This document shows, in pieces, positions 8,644-17,215 of a stretch of 64,000 nucleotides of DNA. This DNA comes from Ignavibacteria bacterium. Lineage in GTDB: Bacteria > Bacteroidota > Ignavibacteria > Ignavibacteriales > Ignavibacteriaceae. Numbering within the stretch: position 1 is the stretch's first letter; each line of letters starts with the position of its first letter. Below the pieces are notes generated by a model. That model saw only the letters and a program-made list of their open reading frames with translations. It made no database searches and was not told the origin of the DNA. The translations under genes and the position numbers were made by a program. The DNA lies in contig JAUXVN010000090.1 in the NCBI GenBank assembly GCA_030684555.1, forward strand, positions 1 through 64,000, given 5' to 3'.

Positions 8644-10641
8644 ATGTATAATTCTATGAATTCATTATTTGAAATCAAATTATCTAAAGAAGATAATCTT
8701 CTTAAGCGATTTGAAGAAATTCACAATTATATTTATGCAAATGACGGTTTGTCGCCACAACAAACACTTGAGGAATTTGTAAAAATATTATTTATAAAAA
8801 TTTCTGACGAAAATGTGAAAACTAATCAATTTTCAATTTCTGCAGAAGAATGGGACCTTATTAAGTCAGGTAAAACTAATATAGATTTTACCAATAGAAT
8901 TTCTAACTTGTTTGAAAAAACTAAGCAAGCATTTATTGATATTTTTGAAAATGATGATAGAATTAAACTATCAGCTATTGCATTAGGGTTTACCATAAAT
9001 AAACTTCAAAGTATTTCCCTCTTAGATTCATCTCAAGACGCTAAGGGTCTTGCATTTCAAAAATTTCTTTCACATCACGAAAAAGATGGAAGAGGACAGT
9101 TTTTCACCCCTGAGCCAGTAATTGAGTTCTGTGTTGAAATGACACAACCAAAACCAAACGAAACAATAATTGACCCAGCATGTGGAAGTGGTGGTTTTTT
9201 AATGTCAGCATTAAAATATCTACAAAAAAACTATTCGGAATTAAAAACATCGGAAATCGTTTCACAACACCTTTTCGGTTTAGATATAAATAAGAGCATT
9301 GCAAGAATTGCTAAAATGAAGTTGCTTTTAGAATCTAATAAAAAAATAAATGTACTCTGTATTAACTCATTAGAAGATATAGATGCCATAAAATTTTCTA
9401 TAGCTCAAAAAGATGGCTTTGATGTTGTATTTACAAATCCCCCTTTTGGTGCAAAAATCACAAATACGACGACGCTTTCAAAATTTGATTTGGGTCATAA
9501 ATGGTCAAATTATGAAAAGGGTTTTCATAAGACAAAAACAGTTTACCCCAATCAAAACGCCGAAATTCTATTTATTGAAAGATGTATTCAGCTTTTAAAA
9601 GAAGGCGGAAGAATGGCTATCGTTTTACCAAATGGCAATTTTGAAAATCCTTCTTTAGAATATTTACGTTACTATATTAAATTAAAAACGAAAATATTAG
9701 CTATTGTTAATCTTCCTCAAGAAACATTTATCCCATATGGGACGGGAGTAAAAACGTCGATTCTTTTTTTAGAAAAAGATTCTTCTACTTTAAATAAACA
9801 ATATTCAATTTTCTTTGGTCGTGTAACTAAACTTGGGTATCAGGGTAATAAAAATGGGACTCCTCTATATCAAAAAGATAAGTTTGGCCAAACAATAAAA
9901 GATTCTAAAGGGCAACAAATATTAGATGAAGATTTCAGTGTAATCATTGATGCATTTAAGAAATTTCAAAATGGAAAAGAAATTGTAAGTGATAATGCCT
10001 TTTCTATTAATTACAATGAATTAAATGGCAGATTTGATTTTGATTTTTATTCGCCAGAAAACAGAAAAATGTTTACCAATCTTGAAAATGTTAAAACCGT
10101 CCGATTAGGCGATATTTGCGAGATTGTAAAAATTAAAAGTAGAAAACTTAAAGACCAAAAGTTAACTGTAGAGTATGTTGAACTTTCTGACATCAATACT
10201 CATTCTTATGAGATAATAAATTCGACAACTTATCAAGTTCACGAATTACCAAGTAGAGCTAGTTATGAACTGCTTGAAGATGATATAATTACAGCAATTG
10301 CCGGAAATTCTGTAGGTACAAGAAAACACGCAACGGCCATAGTTACAAAAGAATTTGAAGGAAGTATTTGTACTAATGGCTTTAGAGTTTTAAGAAACTT
10401 TAAAATAGATAGTTATTATATGCTTTATTTTCTAAAATCTGAAGTTTTTCTAAAACAAATGTTTATGTATAGAACAGGTGCGGCAATACCAAATGTTTCA
10501 GATAATGACTTATTAAATATTATTATTCATCTTCCGAATAAAACAATCATTGATGAAATAAGTATTAAAATGAAGCGTGCTTTTGAATTAAGACAGGAGT
10601 CAAGAAAGCAAATTGAAAGTATTCATTTAGAACTTGCATAG
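8644..10641 (+). CDS. N6-adenine DNA methyltransferase fused to a specificity (TRD) domain
   Basis: 665 residues. An N-terminal helical HsdM_N-like part (about 1-130) precedes the gamma-type N6-adenine methylase core: GRGQFFTP, SAM motif DPACGSGGF (177-185) and catalytic NPPF (265-268). From about residue 475 a single HsdS-like target-recognition half follows (VKTVRLGDICEIVK ... GAAIPNVSDNDL), ending in a coiled-coil-like conserved helix (EISIKMKRAFELRQESRKQI). It should methylate an adenine in a site read by its own TRD. ATG 8644 or 8656 are both possible and no clear ribosome site is seen. The upstream neighbour is the PD-ExK-like gene. Fusion of M and half-S with the nuclease on a separate chain differs from ordinary type I (hsdRMS) and from BcgI-type (RM plus S) layouts. 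Confidence 0.88.
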   Translation: MYNSMNSLFEIKLSKEDNLLKRFEEIHNYIYANDGLSPQQTLEEFVKILFIKISDENVKTNQFSISAEEWDLIKSGKTNIDFTNRISNLFEKTKQAFIDIFENDDRIKLSAIALGFTINKLQSISLLDSSQDAKGLAFQKFLSHHEKDGRGQFFTPEPVIEFCVEMTQPKPNETIIDPACGSGGFLMSALKYLQKNYSELKTSEIVSQHLFGLDINKSIARIAKMKLLLESNKKINVLCINSLEDIDAIKFSIAQKDGFDVVFTNPPFGAKITNTTTLSKFDLGHKWSNYEKGFHKTKTVYPNQNAEILFIERCIQLLKEGGRMAIVLPNGNFENPSLEYLRYYIKLKTKILAIVNLPQETFIPYGTGVKTSILFLEKDSSTLNKQYSIFFGRVTKLGYQGNKNGTPLYQKDKFGQTIKDSKGQQILDEDFSVIIDAFKKFQNGKEIVSDNAFSINYNELNGRFDFDFYSPENRKMFTNLENVKTVRLGDICEIVKIKSRKLKDQKLTVEYVELSDINTHSYEIINSTTYQVHELPSRASYELLEDDIITAIAGNSVGTRKHATAIVTKEFEGSICTNGFRVLRNFKIDSYYMLYFLKSEVFLKQMFMYRTGAAIPNVSDNDLLNIIIHLPNKTIIDEISIKMKRAFELRQESRKQIESIHLELA

Positions 10642-10768
10642 TCCTTTGCATTGGCTGGTCGCTCGACAAAGCCAATACGTAACCGTTAGCATTAATACTT
10701 GGTACAACGCGGTGCTAACTTATGGCTGACTATAAAAAACTAACATTAAAAATTAATAGCAAGTAAAA
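10642..10768 (+). other. Cassette-junction-like intergenic segment
   Basis: Starts right after the methylase stop. It contains the imperfect stem ATTGGCT...AGCCAAT (about 10650-10676), then CCGTTAGCA and TGCTAAC (a 7-bp inverted pair at about 10684-10716). From 10678 onward the sequence is homologous to 11724 onward, and before that point the two are unrelated. A boundary falling exactly at a CCGTTRGC core is what an integron-type attC/cassette junction would look like, but the canonical RYYYAAC partner box is missing, so this is only suggestive. Confidence 0.3.
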
Positions 10769-10965
10769 ATGAATAACACAAGAATATTTAAAACTTCTTT
10801 TGCAAGTGTCTATCCATATTATTTACAAAAAGCAAAGAAAAAGGGGCGCACAAAAGCAGAGGTAAATACCATTATCTTTTGGCTGACAGGATATGACGAA
10901 CAAACCCTGCAACAACAATAAGAAGAATGATTTTGAAATTTTTTTCGCCCAAACATTACACACAT
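10678..10965 (+). repeat. Direct repeat copy 1 (leader plus truncated DUF2200 gene)
   Basis: Aligns with 11724-12009. The shared leader CTGACTATAAAAAACTAACA and the first 50 codons of the DUF2200 gene are nearly identical. Similarity fades after about 10922 and ends near 10965. The copy therefore spans a leader and the 5' half of a gene. Confidence 0.85.
10769..10965 (+). pseudogene. Truncated DUF2200 gene (copy 1)
   Basis: ATG at 10769 opens [20 protein letters not shown], almost identical to the intact gene at 11810, but reading stops at 10919-10921 after 50 codons (DEQTLQQQ then TAA). The remainder to about 10965 still matches the intact copy at DNA level with small indels, after which homology is lost. 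The 3' half is missing and replaced by the leader of the SAM methyltransferase gene. It is a decayed partial duplicate; a functional 50-residue product is unlikely. Confidence 0.85.
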
Positions 10966-11037
10966 TTGATGGTAAATAATCGGAAATGAATCTAATTAAC
11001 CTTAACCTGAAATGCCGCCACTAATCCAAGAATAAAA

Positions 11038-11700
11038 ATGTTGAGTATTATGTTTAAAAACAATAGAATGGAAAACAGAGTTGAATTAGAAAAGACTTTT
11101 TGGGATTCATTTGCTAAAAAGTATGATAAATTCATTAATAAAAATGCTTCAAAAACCTACGGAATAATTCTTGACAATCTCGCAATTGATACAAGCAAAT
11201 CCGAAAACCTATTAGAGATAGCTACGGGAACATGTATCATTGCATTAAGATTAAGCGATCATATACCAAAAATAATTGCAATTGATATTTCTCCCGAAAT
11301 GATAAAAATTGCTAAAGAAAAATGCCTTCAAAAGTCAATAAGCAATATTGACTTTAGGATTGGAGATTCTTGCAATCTTGAGTTTCAGGATAAGTCTTTC
11401 GATACAATAATAGCATCAAATGTTTTACATTTACTATTCGAACCTAATTTGGCATTACAGGAAATGAAAAGAGTTCTGAGAGACAATGGACAGATAATAA
11501 TTCCAACATATTGTCATGGGGCAAATTTTATAAGCCATATAATATCAAGACTTATGGGACTTGCCGGATTTAAAGCAAGAACCAGATGGACTTTGACTTC
11601 TTTCAGAGATTTCGTAAGGAATAATGAATTTAAAATAATAAAAGAGTATCTAATTAGGGATAAAATTCCATTAGTATATTTGGTTGCAAAAAAAGTATAA
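11038..11700 (+). CDS. Class I SAM-dependent methyltransferase
   Basis: 220 residues (or 210 from the in-frame ATG at 11068). Rossmann motifs of a small-molecule or protein methyltransferase: motif I LLEIATGTCIIALRL (with ATGTC instead of the usual GxGxG), the acidic ribose loop IAIDISPEMIKIAKEK, the IGDSCNLEF segment and FDTIIASNVLHLL. Similar to the UbiE/Methyltransf_11 group; the substrate cannot be told. It stands alone between the two DUF2200 copies, and its leader is fused to the broken first copy, as expected if it arrived as an independent accessory unit. Confidence 0.82.
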   Translation: MLSIMFKNNRMENRVELEKTFWDSFAKKYDKFINKNASKTYGIILDNLAIDTSKSENLLEIATGTCIIALRLSDHIPKIIAIDISPEMIKIAKEKCLQKSISNIDFRIGDSCNLEFQDKSFDTIIASNVLHLLFEPNLALQEMKRVLRDNGQIIIPTYCHGANFISHIISRLMGLAGFKARTRWTLTSFRDFVRNNEFKIIKEYLIRDKIPLVYLVAKKV

Positions 11701-11723
11701 CACGATGATCAACGTTTCATACG

Positions 11724-12009
11724 CGTATCCGTTGGCAGTAATGCTAAGGACACCATTACTAACTTGTGTCTGACTATAAAAAACTAACATTAAATTAATA
11801 ACAAGTAAAATGAATAACACAAGAATATTTAAAACTTCTTTTGCAAGTGTCTATCCATATTATTTACAAAAAGCAGAGAAAAAGGGGCGCACAAAAGCAG
11901 AGGTAAATACCATTATCTTTTGGCTAACAGGATATGACGAACAAACCCTGCAACATCAATTAGACAAGAAAAGTGATTTTGAAACCTTTTTCGCTCAAGC
12001 ACCACACAT
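11724..12009 (+). repeat. Direct repeat copy 2 (leader plus 5' half of intact DUF2200 gene)
   Basis: Partner of 10678-10965. Homology begins at CGTATCCGTTGGCA (copy 1: CGTAACCGTTAGCA) and continues into the gene. The sequence before the start point (an ATACGCGTAT palindrome at 11720-11728 overlaps it) is unrelated to that before copy 1. Confidence 0.8.
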
Positions 12010-12160
12010 TAATTCAAATGTTTCAAAAATTACAGGAGTAATTTGTGGTTATCGTGTGGAAGAAATTGAAAATGAACTAATGCAAAAGATTCGTTATTTA
12101 GATAAGTTGGTTGATGAATTGGCAAAAGGAAAGTCTATGGAGAAGATTCTGAGGAAATAA
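11810..12160 (+). CDS. DUF2200 domain-containing protein
   Basis: 116 residues. The opening [20 protein letters not shown] and the [14 protein letters not shown] segment are the DUF2200 signature; the C-terminal part is helical and charged ([20 protein letters not shown]). The function of the family is not known to me. It is the complete version of the duplicated gene, lying between the SAM methyltransferase and the GNAT gene, and was probably gained with the accessory block. Confidence 0.88.
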   Translation: MNNTRIFKTSFASVYPYYLQKAEKKGRTKAEVNTIIFWLTGYDEQTLQHQLDKKSDFETFFAQAPHINSNVSKITGVICGYRVEEIENELMQKIRYLDKLVDELAKGKSMEKILRK

Positions 12161-12202
12161 GAGGAATCAGATCTATCAAACTTAATGAAAGAAATTGCAA
12201 TA

Positions 12203-12601
12203 ATGGAAATAACATATAAACTCGACATAACTCCGGATACAGAATCAATTATTGATCTTTATAACAGTTCGGGAATAAACAGACCAACAACAGATAAAAA
12301 ACGAATTGCGAAAATGTATGCACATTCAAATTTAATAGTCACTGCCTGGGACAAAGAGCAACTTGTCGGTATTTCACGTTCATTAACTGACTTTTGTTAT
12401 TGCTGTTACTTATCTGATCTTGCTGTAAGAGAAGAATATCAAAAATCCGGTATTGGCAAAAAACTGATTGACTTGACAAAAGAAAAAATAGGCGATCAAA
12501 CAATGCTTCTATTGCTTTCTGCTCCGGCTGCAATGGACTATTATCCAAAAGTTAATTTCAAAAAAGTGGATAATGGATTTATCATTAATCGGATTAAATA
12601 A
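12203..12601 (+). CDS. GNAT family N-acetyltransferase
   Basis: 132 residues from ATG 12203 (138 if the ATG at 12185 is used). GNAT fold with motif A QKSGIGKKLI (pyrophosphate loop Q/RxxGxG/A), the preceding strand CCYLSDLAVREEY, and motif B with AAMDYYPKVNFKKV. It should transfer an acetyl group from acetyl-CoA to an amine; the substrate is unknown. It follows the DUF2200 gene by about 40 bases, closing the accessory block. The downstream genes are on the other strand. Confidence 0.85.
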   Translation: MEITYKLDITPDTESIIDLYNSSGINRPTTDKKRIAKMYAHSNLIVTAWDKEQLVGISRSLTDFCYCCYLSDLAVREEYQKSGIGKKLIDLTKEKIGDQTMLLLLSAPAAMDYYPKVNFKKVDNGFIINRIK

Positions 12602-12663
12602 CGATTTGAAATTTTATTCTATTTTTTTCACCGGAAGGAACCAAAAGCCGAGTCTTTATTGTA

Positions 12664-13782
12664 TTACTTCAGTAAGAGTAATTTCTTAACCGAAACAAAC
12701 TCCCCAAGTCTCATCTCATAAAAATAAACTCCGTTAGGCAAATTTTTTGCAAGAAAATCAACATCATGTTTTCCTGCATACTGATATTGATTTACGAGCT
12801 TAGCGACTTCTTCACCAATCAAACTATAAATTTTCAAAGTTACCACTCCGTCTTCGGGAATTGTATAACTTATTTTTGTAATAGGGTTAAACGGATTGGG
12901 ATAATTCTGCTCTAATTCAAATCCTTCGTTTAATAATTTATCTTCATCCACATTTAAAGGTTTAAGAGAAAAGTAGTTCATTATTCCAAGATGATCGGAA
13001 CAAAAACTGCTTGCAAAATATGGCTTATTCATAATGATGACTGATGAATCAATTTTTAATTGTCCTCCATCTTTCTTGAAAATAAAATCAATTTTAGATG
13101 TCGGTGAATTTGAAGGCATTGTGTAACCCGATAATGTTGGATTTACTTGAGACCATGTTTCAACAAATGAATTTGCCACAAACAAATTTATCGGCTGCGA
13201 GCCCGGGGTGTCATTAAAATCTCCTGTAAGAATTGACGCAATTCCGGGGAATGAAGCCTCCTGCTGATTTACAAATTGAATTATCTGCTGAGCTTGTGTT
13301 ACTCTTATAGCAGTGCTTTGATAATCAAGATGTGTATTGAAGAAATTAATTTTACCTATCGGGGTGTTGATATAATTCCATACTACTCTACGCGGAAACA
13401 CCCCTGTAGCAAGCTGCAGATAACTTTGTTGTTCAACAGGATATTTCGTAATTATTCCAACAAATTCTTTATACTGGTTATTCCACGAAAGATGAGTTTG
13501 GCTGTAATAATAATTATAAGCTACTCCAAAATAATTACTTAATGAATCTGCTATTTGTTTTGCCTGGTTATCGATTCCGCCGCTGTTAAGCGCTTCGTTT
13601 ATTTCTTGAATTCCGATTATATCGGGATTTATAATTTTTAGATTTTGAATTATATGATGCAATCGTGTTGAAGGATCTGTCCCGGGCTTCATCCCCATTA
13701 TATTATATGTTACAACTTTTAGTTGAGATTGTGGAAAAACTAAAAAATTAAGAAGAAGAAAAAAACTTAAAATGGATTTCAT
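12664..13782 (-). CDS. Secreted endonuclease/exonuclease/phosphatase-family protein with T9SS tail
   Basis: 372 residues. A signal peptide (SILSFFLLLNFLVFPQSQ) precedes an EEP domain with LKVVTYNIMG, the metal-binding GIQEIN, LTGDFNDTPG and the terminal SDHLGI motif. Substrates of this fold include nucleic acids, phosphoinositides and sphingomyelin; not decidable here. The last ~85 residues are a type IX secretion sorting domain (FELEQNYPNPFNPITKISY ... GVYFYEM ... KKLLLLK), so the protein should cross the outer membrane via T9SS. It lies 3 bases downstream of a second EEP/T9SS gene on the same strand, suggesting one operon of paralogous secreted enzymes. Confidence 0.88.
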   Translation of the reverse strand: MKSILSFFLLLNFLVFPQSQLKVVTYNIMGMKPGTDPSTRLHHIIQNLKIINPDIIGIQEINEALNSGGIDNQAKQIADSLSNYFGVAYNYYYSQTHLSWNNQYKEFVGIITKYPVEQQSYLQLATGVFPRRVVWNYINTPIGKINFFNTHLDYQSTAIRVTQAQQIIQFVNQQEASFPGIASILTGDFNDTPGSQPINLFVANSFVETWSQVNPTLSGYTMPSNSPTSKIDFIFKKDGGQLKIDSSVIIMNKPYFASSFCSDHLGIMNYFSLKPLNVDEDKLLNEGFELEQNYPNPFNPITKISYTIPEDGVVTLKIYSLIGEEVAKLVNQYQYAGKHDVDFLAKNLPNGVYFYEMRLGEFVSVKKLLLLK

Positions 13783-13785
13783 AAT

Positions 13786-15531
13786 TTATCTCAATAAAAC
13801 TAATTTTTTTGTTTCAATGAATGATCCCGATTTTAGTTGGTAAAAGTATATACCGCCGGCTAATCTTGGTGCGTCAAAGTTAATCGAATAACTCCCCGAA
13901 TGCTGAACTTCGTTTACAAGAGTTGCAACTTCCTCTCCTAAAACATCAAAAACTTTTAGAGTGACTTCTCCTTCTTCCAAAAGATTATAGTTTATTGTTG
14001 TTGATGGATTAAAAGGATTCGGATAGTTTTGTAATAATTCAAACTTAGCGGGAATATTATTTTCAAGATTACCGGTTGTTGTTCTAAAAGTGAAATCAGC
14101 AATCTTGGGGAAATGATCTGATGCTGATTTTGTATCGGAAAGATTTAATCCATACAAACTTAATCTGTCAACTGGCATTACTTCGGTTTGTAAGATAAAA
14201 GATTTTTCAACATTCATACTACTGTTTGAGTAAATCATATAATCGAGTCTTCCCGGAGTATAACTTTGTGCATCATCCCGCCAGGTATAAGCTGTAGGTT
14301 TATCGGTTTGATATGAATAAAGATCTTCAAGAGAAGTTGAATCCCAATCTGGTGGTCCGCTTGTTCCGTAAGTTGATGTATTAACAATATCACCGGTCAA
14401 TAAAGTTTTTAATTGTTGACTGAATCCAACCAGGTTTAAATCTCCCGAAATCATAAAAGGAGTTTTGTAAGGAAGTGTAATTAATCCCCCTTCAGTTTTC
14501 GCGTCACGTAAAAATGCGATAATTGCATCAGCTTCTTGTTGGCGAATGTCATCTGCGGTACAACAGCGTAAATGACAATTAATAATTAAAATATCATTTT
14601 GATATTTTGAAGCAAGATTAATTAAAGATGCAGTTATTCTCTGTCCGGAAGCAACAACCCAATGTTGTTTAAACGGGAATTTAGAAATTGTAACATTACC
14701 GGCATCGAGTTTTATAGCATTCCATGAAACACCACCGGGCAAAGGATGAATTTGATTCATCACGGTTTTTACTTGTTCAGCAGACGTATTAAAGAATTCG
14801 TTAAAAGTAATAACATCAGGTTTTATCACATTTAATATCCGCTGATACATAGGTTGTTTAGCCACATCCATCAATCCGTCAAATTCGACATTATATGTCA
14901 TAATGCGAAGGAAAGAACTATCGGAGCGCGTAATATCAATCGGCTCATAGGGTATAACCGGGGTATTATCGAAAACATAATAAAATACTTCTCCGGAATT
15001 GGGCATTAAATCGCCGTTGGATTTTTCATTCTTAAATAAAATTTTTATTGTATCAGAAGTGAAAAGAGAATTAACATTATCGGGTTTTACATTTCTTCCA
15101 ATTGCCAATTCATATTCAGTTGATGTAACGGTTGGGAGATATCGTAATTGAATTTTATTATATCTAATGGAAGTGGTTGAAGATTTTATGAAACTTCCGT
15201 TACGTGTTCCGAAATTCCATTTTAATTCGGCGCCGAGTCCGTTTACAGACAATCCGGTATTAGATTTATTATCGCCATCGATATACAAAGTGGGATTTTC
15301 AGTTGTAATCTCCTGGAGTTTGATTTCGGGTGTAAGTTTAAATTTGATGTAGAGAAAATTTTCATCATTTGTTACGTAGAAAGAATGAAAATCAATTCCG
15401 CTGCCATCGCCAATCACATCAACATAACCGGTAGAAATGTTTTCCCAATCATCAAACCTTCCATCCATAAATATCCGGTTAGATTGTGAAAAAATATTTA
15501 TTGAGAGGAAAAAAAATAAAAAATACTTCAT
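13786..15531 (-). CDS. Secreted EEP-family protein with N-terminal CBM9/DOMON-like domain and T9SS tail
   Basis: 581 residues. A signal peptide (KYFLFFFLSINIFSQ) is followed by a roughly 170-residue beta-rich domain beginning DGRFDDWENISTGYVDVIGD, the pattern of CBM9/DOMON-like modules. Then comes an EEP domain (LRIMTYNVEFDG, FNEFF, INCHLRC, ISGDLNL, SDHFPKIADF) and a type IX sorting domain (LLQNYPNPFNPSTTINY ... GGIYFYQLKSG). The N-terminal module may bind a sugar or another ligand (inference). Cys-Cys in LRCCTADD is unusual for this fold. It is the first gene of a two-gene minus-strand unit and is divergent from the ArsC-like gene. Confidence 0.86.
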   Translation of the reverse strand: MKYFLFFFLSINIFSQSNRIFMDGRFDDWENISTGYVDVIGDGSGIDFHSFYVTNDENFLYIKFKLTPEIKLQEITTENPTLYIDGDNKSNTGLSVNGLGAELKWNFGTRNGSFIKSSTTSIRYNKIQLRYLPTVTSTEYELAIGRNVKPDNVNSLFTSDTIKILFKNEKSNGDLMPNSGEVFYYVFDNTPVIPYEPIDITRSDSSFLRIMTYNVEFDGLMDVAKQPMYQRILNVIKPDVITFNEFFNTSAEQVKTVMNQIHPLPGGVSWNAIKLDAGNVTISKFPFKQHWVVASGQRITASLINLASKYQNDILIINCHLRCCTADDIRQQEADAIIAFLRDAKTEGGLITLPYKTPFMISGDLNLVGFSQQLKTLLTGDIVNTSTYGTSGPPDWDSTSLEDLYSYQTDKPTAYTWRDDAQSYTPGRLDYMIYSNSSMNVEKSFILQTEVMPVDRLSLYGLNLSDTKSASDHFPKIADFTFRTTTGNLENNIPAKFELLQNYPNPFNPSTTINYNLLEEGEVTLKVFDVLGEEVATLVNEVQHSGSYSINFDAPRLAGGIYFYQLKSGSFIETKKLVLLR

Positions 15532-15643
15532 AAAGCAATCACATAAAATTTCTTGAACAGAGCATTAACTTATAACAAAAATAGGCATCTTTTTTTTAGA
15601 TTGCTAATAAGCAAAATCGAAGTTCTGCAAATAGGAGTAAAAG

Positions 15644-15988
15644 ATGAACATTCAAATATTTGGGACAAAAAAATGCAGCGATTCACGCAAAGCCGAGCGT
15701 TTCTTCAAAGAAAGAAGAATCCCTTTTCATTACCGTGAGTTAACAGAAAAAGGATTGGCAAAGGGAGAGCTTGATAATATAACCCGCTCAATTCCTTTAG
15801 AGGAATTGTTGGATAAAGATGGGAAACAATTTCAAAAAAGAAATTTATCCTATATGGTTTATAAAATTGAAGAAGAACTTTTAAATGATCCTTTATTGCT
15901 GAAAACCCCGATAGTTCGAAATGGAAAAGAATCGACAATTGGTTATAACCCCGAAACCTGGCAGAAATGGATAAATGCCGAAAAATGA
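15644..15988 (+). CDS. ArsC/Spx-family thioredoxin-fold protein
   Basis: 114 residues. A thioredoxin-like fold with Cys11 in GTKKCSDSRK (CxxS), followed by the ArsC/Spx pattern KAERFFKERRIPFHYREL and the late TPIVRNGK segment that carries the cis-Pro. Family members are glutaredoxin-coupled arsenate reductases or Spx-like regulators. The arsenate-reductase Arg set cannot be confirmed by eye, so the general name is kept. Ribosome site AGGAG lies 8 bases upstream of the ATG. No arsenic-resistance genes are nearby. Confidence 0.85.
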   Translation: MNIQIFGTKKCSDSRKAERFFKERRIPFHYRELTEKGLAKGELDNITRSIPLEELLDKDGKQFQKRNLSYMVYKIEEELLNDPLLLKTPIVRNGKESTIGYNPETWQKWINAEK

Positions 15989-16203
15989 TGGATTTTTGAA
16001 TAAATTCATTCCCAATTGTGAGTTTTTAGATTTTAGAATTTTCTTATAAAAGAGAAAAGCCGGTCGATTTTGCAATGGTTTTTAACCGATTTATTGGATT
16101 CGAAAAGAATTCACTTCGGTATAATAATTGATAAAGTTAGCAGAATAGAAATTTTGAAAATTGAAAAAAACAGAAAAGTTAAAGTCTCTTATTTAAAGGT
16201 AAA

Positions 16204-17196
16204 ATGATGAATCTATCAACCAAATATTTAGGATTGGACCTTAAAAATCCGATAATCCCCTCTGCTGGACCTCTCGCAAAAGAAATTGACAATGTAAAAT
16301 TAATGGAAGATGCCGGAGCTGCGGCAATAGTATTATGGTCTCTTTTTGAAGAACAAATTGAACATGAAGAATTAGAACTACATCATCACACTACGGTTCA
16401 CTCTGAAAGTTCTGCAGAAGCAACCTCATATTTCCCTGATACTTCAGAATACACATTTGGTCCGGACGCTTACCTTGAATATATCAAAAAATTAAAAGAA
16501 TCAGTTTCCATTCCTGTTATCGCAAGTTTAAATGGAAAATCAGTCGGTGGATGGATAAACTACGCAAAGCAAATTCAAGAAGCCGGTGCTGATGCAATGG
16601 AATTAAATATTTATCGACTTGCTGCCGATTTAACTAAGTCCGGTGCTGATGTAGATAAAGAATATATCGAAATTGTAAAAGCCGTACGCGCTGCGGTTCA
16701 AATTCCTATCGCTGTAAAATTAGGACCATTCTTCAGTTCAACAGCATGGATTGCAGATCAGCTTGATAAAGCAGGTGCAAACGGATTAGTTCTTTTCAAT
16801 CGTTTTTATCAACCCGATATTGATTTAGAGAACCTCGAAGTTGTACCAAATGTTCTTCTCAGTACACCAATGGCAATGAGACTTCCATTACGTTGGATTG
16901 CAATTCTATACGGAAGAATTAATGCAGATCTTTCTGCAACAAGCGGAATTTACACTGATAAAGATGTTCTTAAAATGATTATGGCTGGCGCTAAAACCAC
17001 ACAAATGCTTTCATCATTATTAAAATATGGTATTGGACATATTACAGAAGTAATAACCAAATTACAATATTGGATGGAAGTGAATGAGTATGAATCACTT
17101 GATCAAATGAGAGGAAGCATGAGTTATAAGAATTCCGCTGACCCTGCTCAATTTGAAAGAGCAAATTATATGAAGGTTTTAAACTCATATAAATAA
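16204..17196 (+). CDS. Dihydroorotate dehydrogenase-like protein
   Basis: 330 residues with a TIM-barrel flavoprotein pattern: MNLSTKYLGLDLKNPIIPSAGPL at the N-terminus, PVIASLNGKSVGGW, the phosphate-loop region and the GANGLVLFNRFYQPD segment. It matches the family annotated as dihydroorotate dehydrogenase-like, related to PyrD but probably not the main biosynthetic enzyme: the usual substrate segment N-x-S-C-P-N is replaced by MELNIYRLAAD. No other pyrimidine genes are adjacent. AAAGGT 5 bases before the ATG supports the start at 16204 (or 16207). Confidence 0.82.
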   Translation: MMNLSTKYLGLDLKNPIIPSAGPLAKEIDNVKLMEDAGAAAIVLWSLFEEQIEHEELELHHHTTVHSESSAEATSYFPDTSEYTFGPDAYLEYIKKLKESVSIPVIASLNGKSVGGWINYAKQIQEAGADAMELNIYRLAADLTKSGADVDKEYIEIVKAVRAAVQIPIAVKLGPFFSSTAWIADQLDKAGANGLVLFNRFYQPDIDLENLEVVPNVLLSTPMAMRLPLRWIAILYGRINADLSATSGIYTDKDVLKMIMAGAKTTQMLSSLLKYGIGHITEVITKLQYWMEVNEYESLDQMRGSMSYKNSADPAQFERANYMKVLNSYK

Positions 17197-17215
17197 ATCT
17201 TAGCATAGCACAATT

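Noticed and set aside
10642-10720. A canonical integron attC site
   Set aside because: The GTTRRRY/RYYYAAC pair is not in the right order or composition; only a CCGTTRGC core and stem-like sequence are seen, so it is reported as cassette-like, not as attC.
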